Origin: DASXRA01 sp036506155
Lineage (GTDB): Bacteria > Actinomycetota > Actinomycetes > Mycobacteriales > Jatrophihabitantaceae
Reading direction: 5' to 3'
Length of the DNA stretch: 64,000 bases
Assembly (NCBI GenBank): GCA_036506155.1
Contig: DASXSF010000082.1
Location: 4,625-68,624 of the forward strand
Shown: one piece after another, positions 35,508 to 43,376 of the stretch
How the letters are laid out: every line of letters begins with the position of its first letter
Numbering within the stretch: the stretch's first letter is position 1
Notes under the pieces: model-generated
Told to the model about the DNA's origin: nothing
Database searches by the model: none
Seen by the model: only the letters and a program-made list of their open reading frames with translations
Program-made: the position numbers and the translations under genes

Positions 35508-36482
35508 TCAGCGCCGCAGCCCGGTCACACTCGTGACGCGGAGGTCGAGAACCTCCGCGCTCCGGGCGCCTTGCCGGATTGCAAGTACACCGGAGTCGTC
35601 GATTTCGCCGACCACCGCGGCGACCAGCCCCCGGTCGGTGAAGGCGTGCAGGCACTCGCCCGCGCGGCCCGGCGGTGCGCAGAGCAGGAACGCGAAGGCC
35701 GGAAAGCAGGCTAGCCAGGCGTCCATCGCCACGTCGGGTGGGCGCGGGACGGCGTCGAGGTCGAGCGTCACGCCGGTGCGGCTCCACTCCAGCAGCATGG
35801 CCAGCGACCCGACCAGGCCGGCCATGCTGACGTCCTTGGCAGCGACGCACGAGCCGGACTCCGCAACCGCGGCGAGCACGCGCACGTCGGCACCCAGCTC
35901 GTCGCCGCGTTCGGTGAACGAGGCGAAGAACGGGAAGTCGCTGCGCATCGCACCCTGGATGCAACACGCGACGATCACAGCCTGGCCTGGGGCGACGTGC
36001 GTCGCCGACAACACCCGCCGCGCCCGCCCGACGCCGAACGCCGACAGCGCCGGCGCGCCGTCGTATCGCGTGATGTGTCCCCCGAGCAGAGGCACGTCGT
36101 AGATGCGGCAGCCTTCGTGCATTCCGCGTAGCGCCGCGCGCGCGGTGGCGTCGTCGGCGACGATCGTGTCGACGATGCCGAGGGGGATGGCGCCCATGGC
36201 GGCGAGGTCGTTGACGTTGGTGAGCACCGCGGCGAGCCCGGCGCCGTAGGGGTCGGCCGCCACAAATGCCGGCAGCAGCGCCTCGCCGCAGGCGATGACC
36301 TGAGTGCCGTCCGCGTCGGCATCGGCCACCGCGCCGTCGTCACCCGGTCCGTGGACCCAGCTGCCCGCACCGAAGATCTCGCCGACGAGCTCGATCCCGC
36401 CCTTCGCGCGCAGCGCCGGGCTCGTCCGCAATGCGCCGGCCAGTGCGCCGAGATCGGCCGGGGAGACCGCAGGGCCAGCCAC
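35508..36482 (-). CDS. AIR-synthase-like protein (Sll0787-like)
   Basis: About 324 residues. I start at GTG 36482 because AAGGAG lies 6 bp upstream; ATG 36515 in the same frame has no such site. PurM/SelD fold: GPGDDGAVADAD (the nucleotide-binding GDD motif), LTNVNDLAAMGAIPLG and the domain-2 LGGHITRYDG, AAKDVSMAGLVGS. Proteins of this family phosphorylate or dehydrate amide-like substrates with ATP; the Nit1C member is uncharacterised. It is convergent with the GNAT gene and divergent from the next operon, so unlike other Nit1C loci it is inverted. Confidence 0.87.
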   Translation of the reverse strand: MAGPAVSPADLGALAGALRTSPALRAKGGIELVGEIFGAGSWVHGPGDDGAVADADADGTQVIACGEALLPAFVAADPYGAGLAAVLTNVNDLAAMGAIPLGIVDTIVADDATARAALRGMHEGCRIYDVPLLGGHITRYDGAPALSAFGVGRARRVLSATHVAPGQAVIVACCIQGAMRSDFPFFASFTERGDELGADVRVLAAVAESGSCVAAKDVSMAGLVGSLAMLLEWSRTGVTLDLDAVPRPPDVAMDAWLACFPAFAFLLCAPPGRAGECLHAFTDRGLVAAVVGEIDDSGVLAIRQGARSAEVLDLRVTSVTGLRR

Positions 36483-36529
36483 GGAGCGCTCCTTGTCGGA
36501 AAGTGAACGAGGCATTTAGCATAGGCCAC

Positions 36530-37303
36530 GTGGGGCGTCCCGACTTTTTGGATCTGCCTGCCCGCCAGGACAAGCCTCGGGCGGTCGGCCTGACCCATGT
36601 GCTGGACAACGGAGCCAGCGCGGTGCAGACCGCCGGAACCCTTGCCACGGCCGAACCGTACATCGACGTATGGAAGTTCGGTTGGGGGACGGCGTACCTC
36701 GACGGGGCACTGGCGGACAAGCTCGACCTGCTCTCTCACAACGACGTCCGGGCCTGCATCGGCGGCACGCTGCTCGAGATTGCTTGGGCGCAAGGCAAGG
36801 CGGCCGATTGCCTCGCCTGGGCACGCGAGGCCGGGTTCGACGCGGTCGAAGTGTCGCGCGGGATCGCGCCGATGACGCTCGATGAGAAGGGCGAGCTGAT
36901 CCGGTCGGCCGCCCGATCGTTCGTGGTGTTCTCCGAGGTCGGCCGCAAGGATCCGGATGACGACTTGTCTCCGCAGCAATGGGCGAATGAGGTCGCCGCC
37001 GACCTCGACGCGGGCGCGCGCTGGGTGATCGCCGAGGGCCGCGAGAGCGGCAGTGTGGGGCTGTACAGCCCTGACGGTCGCGTCCGAGATGACATCGTGG
37101 CGGCCGTTGTGCGCGGCGGCGGCCTCGCGCGCGTGCTGTTCGAGGCCCCGCGCAAGGCGCAACAGAGCTGGTTTATTCACGAGTACGGCCCGGACGTGAA
37201 CCTCGCGAACATCGCGATAGCCGACGCGCTCGCTCTCGAAACCCTGCGCCGCGGGCTGCGGGCCGACACCTTCGAGCTGAGCCGTCAATGGCTGCCGGCC
37301 TGA
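36530..37303 (+). CDS. comA: Phosphosulfolactate synthase (ComA/XcbB1-like)
   Basis: 257 residues from GTG 36530. There is no Shine-Dalgarno, but TAGCAT at 36517-36522 is placed as a -10 box for a leaderless transcript; GTG 36503 is a longer alternative. ComA fold: DKPRAVGLTHVLDNG, EPYIDVWKFGWGTAYLD, SHNDVRACIGGTLLEIAWAQ, FDAVEVSRGIAPM, WVIAEGRESGSVGLYSPDGRVR and VLFEAPRKAQQSWFI all match (2R)-phospho-3-sulfolactate synthase, which adds sulfite to phosphoenolpyruvate. This is the first step of coenzyme M synthesis in methanogens and in Xanthobacter. First gene of a seven-gene coupled operon. Confidence 0.9.
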   Translation: MGRPDFLDLPARQDKPRAVGLTHVLDNGASAVQTAGTLATAEPYIDVWKFGWGTAYLDGALADKLDLLSHNDVRACIGGTLLEIAWAQGKAADCLAWAREAGFDAVEVSRGIAPMTLDEKGELIRSAARSFVVFSEVGRKDPDDDLSPQQWANEVAADLDAGARWVIAEGRESGSVGLYSPDGRVRDDIVAAVVRGGGLARVLFEAPRKAQQSWFIHEYGPDVNLANIAIADALALETLRRGLRADTFELSRQWLPA

Positions 37304-38193
37304 GCGAGTCCCCCGAGCGCAATCTGGTGCCCGGCAAGTACCGCGGTGTCGCGGTGGCCCACGTCGACGGACGGCTGGACGAGCCCTCGCTGCGCCGGCA
37401 CTTCCTGGGCCGCGAGGCGTACCGGCGCACGAGATTCATCGTGGTGCGAAACGGCGATCACACCGCGATCATCCGGGTGCGCAAGCACAGCGACGAGGCG
37501 CTGTTCGCCTCGATCACAGACGTCGAACTGATCGCGGGCGCCGAGGAGTGCGCGTATCTGCACTGCCCCGACGTGGACACCGGCGTGCCGTCGGCCCTCG
37601 CCGCTGCCGCGATCGCACGCGTCCCGGGTAAGCGGGCCACTGTGGTGCAGGGACGCTACGAGCACGTCAACTTCATCGTCGGCCCTGCGCCCATGCGAGT
37701 CACGGTCCGCGAGGTCGCGCCGCCGCAGCCGCCGAAGCTGCTCGATCAGGCACAGCGGGTGCTCGACGTGGTCGAGAACCTGCCGCCGATGCAACTGGTT
37801 GCCGATCTTGTCCAGCTCGCCGGTCTGGCGGCTCACCGCCCGTCCGACCGGTACCTGATGCCATGTCGCGGTAGCGGATTCGACCTGCCCGGCACGCAGA
37901 CCAGCTACCTCGACGAGCGCCCACCCCACCAGCCGTGGACCCTCGTCGGGTGTGAGCGATCGCAGCAGATCCACGAGTGGTTCTACGGCAAGCGGGCCGA
38001 GCAGCTCGACATCTGCCCGCGCGCCCGGCCGGCGATCGCCGGTCCGTTGCTGACGAAATGCTGCCTGCTCGAGAACGACATCATCGTCGAGGCCGGTCAG
38101 GTGATCGTGCCGTGGGGTGCCTCGCTGGAGCAGATCAGGGCGGCGCTGGCGGCCCTCGCGCAGGCATGGGAGCCGGCATGGGTGCCCGCCTGA
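37288..38193 (+). CDS. Unknown protein with seven cysteines, in the coenzyme M-like operon
   Basis: 301 residues; its ATG lies 16 bp inside the end of the phosphosulfolactate synthase gene and its own end overlaps the next by 16 bp, so it is firmly part of the operon. No domain recognised. Visible features: Cys88, Cys93, Cys193, Cys222, Cys243, Cys258 and Cys259 (EECAYLHCPD, YLMPCRGSGF, LVGCERSQQ, LDICPRARP, LTKCCLLEN), with conserved-looking His/Asp around them, and a C-terminal helical end. The residues could bind a metal or an Fe-S centre. It could be the missing partner (AllH-like) of FdrA/DUF1116, but it shows no resemblance I can point to. Confidence 0.75.
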   Translation: MAAGLSESPERNLVPGKYRGVAVAHVDGRLDEPSLRRHFLGREAYRRTRFIVVRNGDHTAIIRVRKHSDEALFASITDVELIAGAEECAYLHCPDVDTGVPSALAAAAIARVPGKRATVVQGRYEHVNFIVGPAPMRVTVREVAPPQPPKLLDQAQRVLDVVENLPPMQLVADLVQLAGLAAHRPSDRYLMPCRGSGFDLPGTQTSYLDERPPHQPWTLVGCERSQQIHEWFYGKRAEQLDICPRARPAIAGPLLTKCCLLENDIIVEAGQVIVPWGASLEQIRAALAALAQAWEPAWVPA

Positions 38194-39536
38194 CCGACTC
38201 CCGCCAGTACGCCCACCTGTGGGGCACGGCCGAGCTGACGGCGCTCTTCGACGAAACGGCGCGCCTGCAGGACTGGCTCGACATCCTCACCGCACTGGCG
38301 GCGGCGCAGGCCCGGCTCGGCATCATCCCGGCCGAGTCGGCCGAGCTGATCGCGGAGCACGCCGACGCGACGCGCCTCGATCTCGACTACGTCGCCGAGC
38401 AGACCCGCCTCACCGCGCACTCCACTCTCGGCCTGATCCGCGAACTGCAGCGAGTGCTACCCGAGCCGGCCCGCGAGCACGTCTATCTCGGCGCGACCGT
38501 TCAGGACGTCACCGACACCTGGTTCGCGCTTGTGATGCGACGGGTGGGCGGGTTGGTGTGGAGCGACCTGCGCACGCTCGAGGTGTCGCTGCTCGAACTG
38601 GCCGAGCGGCACCGCCGTACCCCGATGCTCGGCCGCACCCACGGTCAGCCAGGAGCGCCGATCAGCTTCGGGTTCAAGGTCGCATCCTGGGCCGACGAGG
38701 TACGCCGTCACCTGGATCGGCTGGCCGAGGCGCGCCCGCGCTGGCTGGTCGGCCAACTCGCCGGTGCCGTCGGCGTCCTCGGCTTCTTCGATCCGGACGG
38801 GCCGCGACTGCGGCAGGAATTCTGCGCTGAACTCGGGCTGGCCGACCCGGGCATTTCCTGGCTGACGGCCCGCGACCGCATCGCGGAGTTCGGCACGGTG
38901 CTGTCGCTTGTGTGCGGGACGCTGGCCCGGATCGGCACCGAGGTGTTCGAGCTCTCCCGTCCGGAGATCGGCGAGCTACGCGAACCGACGACTCCTGATG
39001 TGGTCGGCAGTATCACCATGCCGCACAAGCGAAACCCCGAGGCCAGCGAGCACCTGGACACCCTGGCCCGCCTCGTCCGCGCGCACGCCGGGGTGCTGGT
39101 CGAAGGCACGGTCGGCGCACACGAACGCGACGGCCGGGCCTGGAAGGCGGAGTGGGTGGCGCTTCCCGAGGTGTGCCTGCTCACCGCCGTCGCGCTGCAG
39201 ACCGCGCGCGGGCTGGTGTCAGGTCTGGTCGTCGACCCCGCCGCGATGCTTGCCAATCTGCACCGCTTCGGTGATCTTCCGGCGTCCGAGCGGGTGCTGG
39301 CCGGATTGTCGCGGCGTCTGGGCAGACACAGCGCGCAACAGTTGCTGCACAAGCTGATCCTCGAGAGCGGCACACGCGATGTCGGTGCAGCAGTGGCGGC
39401 GGCCGGCGCGGCGACCGAGAGCGAGGTCCAGGAGTGGACCGAAGGCTGGCCGATCGAGGCCGCCGCGGCGATGACGGACATCGTCGTGCGACGGGCCCGC
39501 GAAGCCCGCCGCGCCGAGCCCGCGACATGGCCGTGA
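38178..39536 (+). CDS. Aspartase/fumarase-superfamily lyase, adenylosuccinate-lyase-like (candidate phosphosulfolactate lyase)
   Basis: 452 residues from ATG 38178. Superfamily blocks are complete: YLGATVQDVTDTWF, the catalytic His region LGRTHGQPGAPISFGFK and the mobile signature loop GSITMPHKRNPEASE. A purine-pathway adenylosuccinate lyase would not be expected between phosphosulfolactate synthase and a desulfhydrase-like gene. In the bacterial coenzyme M pathway of Xanthobacter two members of this superfamily work after phosphosulfolactate synthase, one eliminating phosphate to give sulfoacrylate. I infer that kind of role here. Confidence 0.85.
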   Translation: MGARLTDSRQYAHLWGTAELTALFDETARLQDWLDILTALAAAQARLGIIPAESAELIAEHADATRLDLDYVAEQTRLTAHSTLGLIRELQRVLPEPAREHVYLGATVQDVTDTWFALVMRRVGGLVWSDLRTLEVSLLELAERHRRTPMLGRTHGQPGAPISFGFKVASWADEVRRHLDRLAEARPRWLVGQLAGAVGVLGFFDPDGPRLRQEFCAELGLADPGISWLTARDRIAEFGTVLSLVCGTLARIGTEVFELSRPEIGELREPTTPDVVGSITMPHKRNPEASEHLDTLARLVRAHAGVLVEGTVGAHERDGRAWKAEWVALPEVCLLTAVALQTARGLVSGLVVDPAAMLANLHRFGDLPASERVLAGLSRRLGRHSAQQLLHKLILESGTRDVGAAVAAAGAATESEVQEWTEGWPIEAAAAMTDIVVRRAREARRAEPATWP

Positions 39537-40474
39537 CGTTTCCCCGATTCCCGCTGGCGGCGTTGCCGACGCCGCTGACTCGCGCGCACCGGCTCGAACG
39601 TGCGCTCGGCGCCGCGCCGATCTGGATCAAGCGCGACGACCTCACCGGATTCGCAACCGCGGGCACCAAGGCGCGGCCGCTCGAGTTCCTGATCGGCGAC
39701 GCGCAGGATTCGGGTGTCACCGTCGTCGTGGCGACCGGCAGCCCGTCGTCGAACTTCTGCGCGGTTGCGGCGCTGGCTGCCCGCGCTGCGGGGCTCGACT
39801 GCCACGTGCTCTACGCCGGCGACCAGCCCACGCCGGCGCCCTACCCGGTACAGCTCGCGAGCGCGGCCGGAGCGCGACTGTGCTTCGATCCGACGCTTCG
39901 TCGCGACGATCTCGACGCTGCCGTGGTCGCGTACGCGGCCGACATAGGGCGCGCTGCCTACCCGCTGCCCCGAGGCGGCGCGACGCCCGTGGGGGCGCTG
40001 GGTAGCGCCTGCGCCGCGCGGGAACTTGCCGAGCAGTTCCCAGACCGTTGGGCCACCGTGGTCATGGCCACCGGATCAGGTGGAACCCAGGCCGGGTTGG
40101 TCGCCGGAGTCGTGCGATTCGGCTTGCCGTTTCGGGTGATCGCGGCGTCGGTGAGCAGGCCGGTGGATCAGGCGCGCGCCCAGGTGCTGACCACGGCGCG
40201 CGGCTGTGCGCGCCTCATGGGGTCGGCCGAGCCCACTCCGGGCGATGTCGACATCCGTGACGGGCTCGGCCCTGGGTTCGGCATCGCCACCGATGACGAC
40301 CGGCGCAGCGCCACCCTGGCCCTATGGCACGAGGGTCTGTTGCTGGACGACACGTACACCGCCAAGTCGATGACGTTGCTGCGGCACTTGGTGCGAAACG
40401 GCGTCGGCAGCCCGATCGTCTACTGGCATACCGGCGGGCACGCGGCGGCCGTGCCGCGAGGAGGCCGCGAATGA
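39527..40474 (+). CDS. PLP-dependent D-cysteine desulfhydrase/ACC-deaminase-like enzyme (XcbE1-like)
   Basis: 315 residues from ATG 39527, overlapping the previous gene by 10 bp. Fold type II PLP enzyme: substrate loop WIKRDDLTGFATAGTKARPL with the Schiff-base Lys (TKARPLEF), then VVVATGSPSSNFCAVAALA and the phosphate-binding MATGSGGTQAGLVAG. The TAGTKAR loop differs from the GGNKTRK of ordinary family members. In bacterial coenzyme M synthesis a desulfhydrase-like PLP enzyme handles the cysteine-derived sulfur; this gene's place between two lyase genes fits. Confidence 0.87.
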   Translation: MAVTFPRFPLAALPTPLTRAHRLERALGAAPIWIKRDDLTGFATAGTKARPLEFLIGDAQDSGVTVVVATGSPSSNFCAVAALAARAAGLDCHVLYAGDQPTPAPYPVQLASAAGARLCFDPTLRRDDLDAAVVAYAADIGRAAYPLPRGGATPVGALGSACAARELAEQFPDRWATVVMATGSGGTQAGLVAGVVRFGLPFRVIAASVSRPVDQARAQVLTTARGCARLMGSAEPTPGDVDIRDGLGPGFGIATDDDRRSATLALWHEGLLLDDTYTAKSMTLLRHLVRNGVGSPIVYWHTGGHAAAVPRGGRE

Positions 40475-41970
40475 CCCGTCGAAGTGGCCCGCCGGTGGGC
40501 TCGGCGGCGCCGGAACTCATCGAGTCGGGCTTCACGCTGGAGAACGACGACGCCCCGTTCCTGCACCAGGGCCTGAACATCGCCGACATCGCGCATGTCC
40601 TCGACCTGCTGCGGCGCGGCATCGTCCCGCCGCGTGCGGCCCGCCAGCTGCTCGGTCTGCTGCTGGAGATCTACCCGACCGATGCCGGCGACTTCCCCTA
40701 CAACCCGGAGTTCGGCGAGCCCTACAACTCGCGCGAACGATTCTTCGTCGAACGGCTGGGCGATGTCGCGGGATGGCTGCACGCCGGGCGTCCTCGGCGT
40801 GAGGCCGCCCGGATCGCGTTGCGGCTGTGCCTGCGCAGCCAGCTGCTGGAACTGGTCGCCGAGATCGCCCGTTCCGCGCGTGAGGCCGCCGATCTCGCCG
40901 CGGCGCATACCACGACGCTGATGCCCGACCAGACCTACCTGCAGCAGGCCCAGCCCTCGACTTTCGGTCACTACGTCCTGTCGTTCGCCTACCCGGTATT
41001 GCGCGACGGCGCCCGTCTGCTCGACGAGCTGGATTGGGTCAACTGCAGCCCTGGCGGCGCCGGATGCGTCAACGGCACCCGGCTGCTCGACGACCGCGGC
41101 TTCATCGCGCGAGCGCTCGGTTTCGACGAGGTCATCGAGCACACCCGCGACGCGATGTGGCAGATCGACGGTCTGATCCACATCCTGGCGAGCGCGGCCA
41201 GCCTGCTCTCGACACAGAGCAAGCTTGCCGAAGATCTCGAGATCTGGTCCAGCAACGAGTTCGACTTCGTCGACCTCGACGACTCGTACACCAGATCGAG
41301 CATCCTGATGCCACAAAAGCGGAACCCGTACTCGCTCGCCATCGTGCGCGGCGCGTCCGGCGTGCTGATCGGACGGCTGAGCGGCTTCCTGGCCGTCGCC
41401 AAGAGTCCCTCGGCGCGCAGCGACAACCTGATCTTTGCCTACGGCGAGGTGCCGCGCGCGCTGGATCTGGCCATCCGGGTCACCCGGCTCATGTCCGGGG
41501 TGGTGCGCACCTTGCGGGTCAACGCCCGCCGGATGCGCGAGGAGCTCGACGCCGGATACACGCAGGCGACCGATCTCACCGAGTACATCCTGCAGGCCTG
41601 CGACATCGACTACCGCAGCGCTTACGTCGTCGTGGGCAACACGGTCCGGGAAGCCAGCAAGCGCGGAATCGCCGGTAAGGACATCACCGGCGAGCTCCTC
41701 GACGAGGTGGCGCTTGCCGAAACCGGACGGAGTTGGGGACTGGCCGACCTCGACCTGTCCGGCGTTCTCGATCCGATGAGCATCGTCGCGACCCGCTCCG
41801 CCACCGGCGGCGCCGCGCCGGCCGCAGTGGCGACGATGATCGCTCACTGCCGCGAGCGCGCCGACGAACTTGCCGCGGCGGTCACGGCCCGGCGCGCTGA
41901 TCTGCAGGCCGCCATCGCCGCGCTGCTCGGCCAGGCGCGCGCCACCGCCGAGGAGAAGGAGACGCCATGA
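40471..41970 (+). CDS. Argininosuccinate-lyase-like aspartase/fumarase-superfamily enzyme (candidate coenzyme M pathway)
   Basis: 499 residues, ATGA overlap with the previous gene. Recognisable: FTLENDDAPFLHQGLNIADI, the His region QTYLQQAQPSTFGHYVLSF, SPGGAGCVNGTRL and the signature SSILMPQKRNPYSLAIVRGA with the catalytic Ser loop. It is longer and more divergent than true ArgH (no clear citrulline pocket that I can see). With the lyase at 38178 it completes the two-lyase pattern of the Xanthobacter coenzyme M operon. Confidence 0.87.
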   Translation: MTRRSGPPVGSAAPELIESGFTLENDDAPFLHQGLNIADIAHVLDLLRRGIVPPRAARQLLGLLLEIYPTDAGDFPYNPEFGEPYNSRERFFVERLGDVAGWLHAGRPRREAARIALRLCLRSQLLELVAEIARSAREAADLAAAHTTTLMPDQTYLQQAQPSTFGHYVLSFAYPVLRDGARLLDELDWVNCSPGGAGCVNGTRLLDDRGFIARALGFDEVIEHTRDAMWQIDGLIHILASAASLLSTQSKLAEDLEIWSSNEFDFVDLDDSYTRSSILMPQKRNPYSLAIVRGASGVLIGRLSGFLAVAKSPSARSDNLIFAYGEVPRALDLAIRVTRLMSGVVRTLRVNARRMREELDAGYTQATDLTEYILQACDIDYRSAYVVVGNTVREASKRGIAGKDITGELLDEVALAETGRSWGLADLDLSGVLDPMSIVATRSATGGAAPAAVATMIAHCRERADELAAAVTARRADLQAAIAALLGQARATAEEKETP

Positions 41971-43376
41971 CCCACGAGGCCGTTCAGCTCCCCGACGAGA
42001 TCGCTGTGATCAACATCGGCCTACCGTTGTTCGCGGACGCGGTGCGCGACCAGGGCAAGCCGGTGCAGCAACTCGACTGGCGCATCCCGGCGGGCGGTGA
42101 CGCCGGCGTCGTGGCCGCACTCGAGCAGCTCTACGGTGCGCGGTCCGAATCGATCGACCGGGCGAACGCAGAGGTGCTCCGCCGGCTGGACCAGGGCGTG
42201 CCGGTACTCGTCGGCGTGGCGACGGCTGGCGACGTTATGGCCGGGCTAGCCGATCGGACGTTGCTGCACAGCGGACCGCCCATCGAATGGGACGCGGTCT
42301 GCGACCCACTGCAGCGCTCGATGCGGGCGGCCACCGTCGCAGAGGGTTGGGCGGCGAACGTGGCTCAGGCCGACTGGCTCCTCTCCGACGGTGACATCCG
42401 GCTGGCCCCCGCAATCGCTCATGGCGCCGTCGTCCCGATGGCGACGGCGATGGGCCCGTCGACGCCAGTGTTCGTCGTGGAGAATCGTCAAGGCGGCACT
42501 CGTGCGTACGCGCCGATCAACCAAGGCCCCGGGGAGACCGCGTGGTTCGGGCGGGAGACTCCGGCCGCGATCGCGCGACTGGAGTTCCTGCGCGACGTCG
42601 CTGGTCCGATGCTGCGCGCGGTCGTCAATGCGGCTGGTCCGATCGACCTGTTCGCGCTCGCCGCGCAGGGCGTGCAGATGGGCGACGACATTCATATGCG
42701 TACCCAGGGCACGACCAGCCTGCTGATCCGCAACCTGCTGCCCCACCTCGCGGCGCTACCCGACGCCGGACGTGTCGATCTCGCGCGCTTCCTGTCCGGG
42801 AACCATCTGTTCTTCCTGAACCTGGCAATGGCCGCGGCTCGGTCGCTGACCATGGCTGCCGAACAGGTGCCTGGGTCGACCATCGTCACGACGATGTGCC
42901 GTAACGGCACGACGTTCGGGGTCCGCCTGGCCGGCAATGACACGATGTTCGTCGCTGACGCTCCACCTGTCGGCGACGCGATGTACTACCCGGACTATGA
43001 CGCCGACAGCGCCGCACCTGACATCGGCGACAGCGCCGTCCTGGAGCTGGTAGGACTCGGCGGCGCCGCCGCCGCAGGGTCGCCCGCCGTTGCCGGCTTC
43101 CTCGGCGGCCGGCTCTCCGATGCGGTCGCGGTGACCGAGGACATGGCGTTGATCTGCGTGGGCAACAGCAGCCGATTCCAGTTGCCAACCTGGGACTATC
43201 GGGGGACGCCGCTCGGCGTCGACGCTCGCCAAGTCGTCGAGCTCGGGATCGCCCCCAAGATCACGACGGGGATCCTGCACGCACGCTCCGGTATCGGCCA
43301 GATCGGCGCCGGGGTCGCAACCGCGCCGATGGCGTGCTTCCGGGCCGCCGTACTCGACCTGGCCGCGAGCTCATGA
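41967..43376 (+). CDS. DUF1116 protein, YlbE/AllG-like (oxamate carbamoyltransferase subunit)
   Basis: 469 residues, ATGA overlap. DUF1116 blocks: EIAVINIGLPLFADAVRDQG and QQLDWRIPAGG at the N-terminus, ANAEVLRRLDQGVPVLVGVA, GEDxHxR-type MGDDIHMRTQGTTSLLIRNL, FLSGNHLFFLNLAMAAARS, VVTTMCRNGTTFGVRL and IAPKITTGILHARSGIGQIG. In E. coli YlbE (AllG) is a subunit of the oxamate (oxalurate) carbamoyltransferase with FdrA and YlbF. Here it is coupled to the coenzyme M-like genes rather than to FdrA, which links the two modules functionally. Confidence 0.88.
   Translation: MTHEAVQLPDEIAVINIGLPLFADAVRDQGKPVQQLDWRIPAGGDAGVVAALEQLYGARSESIDRANAEVLRRLDQGVPVLVGVATAGDVMAGLADRTLLHSGPPIEWDAVCDPLQRSMRAATVAEGWAANVAQADWLLSDGDIRLAPAIAHGAVVPMATAMGPSTPVFVVENRQGGTRAYAPINQGPGETAWFGRETPAAIARLEFLRDVAGPMLRAVVNAAGPIDLFALAAQGVQMGDDIHMRTQGTTSLLIRNLLPHLAALPDAGRVDLARFLSGNHLFFLNLAMAAARSLTMAAEQVPGSTIVTTMCRNGTTFGVRLAGNDTMFVADAPPVGDAMYYPDYDADSAAPDIGDSAVLELVGLGGAAAAGSPAVAGFLGGRLSDAVAVTEDMALICVGNSSRFQLPTWDYRGTPLGVDARQVVELGIAPKITTGILHARSGIGQIGAGVATAPMACFRAAVLDLAASS

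Noticed and set aside
38178..41970. Ordinary purine and arginine pathway lyases (PurB, ArgH)
   Set aside because: Both are in one coupled operon with phosphosulfolactate synthase and a desulfhydrase-like gene, with no purine or arginine gene nearby. I keep the superfamily call and infer a different role, but sequence reading alone cannot exclude it.
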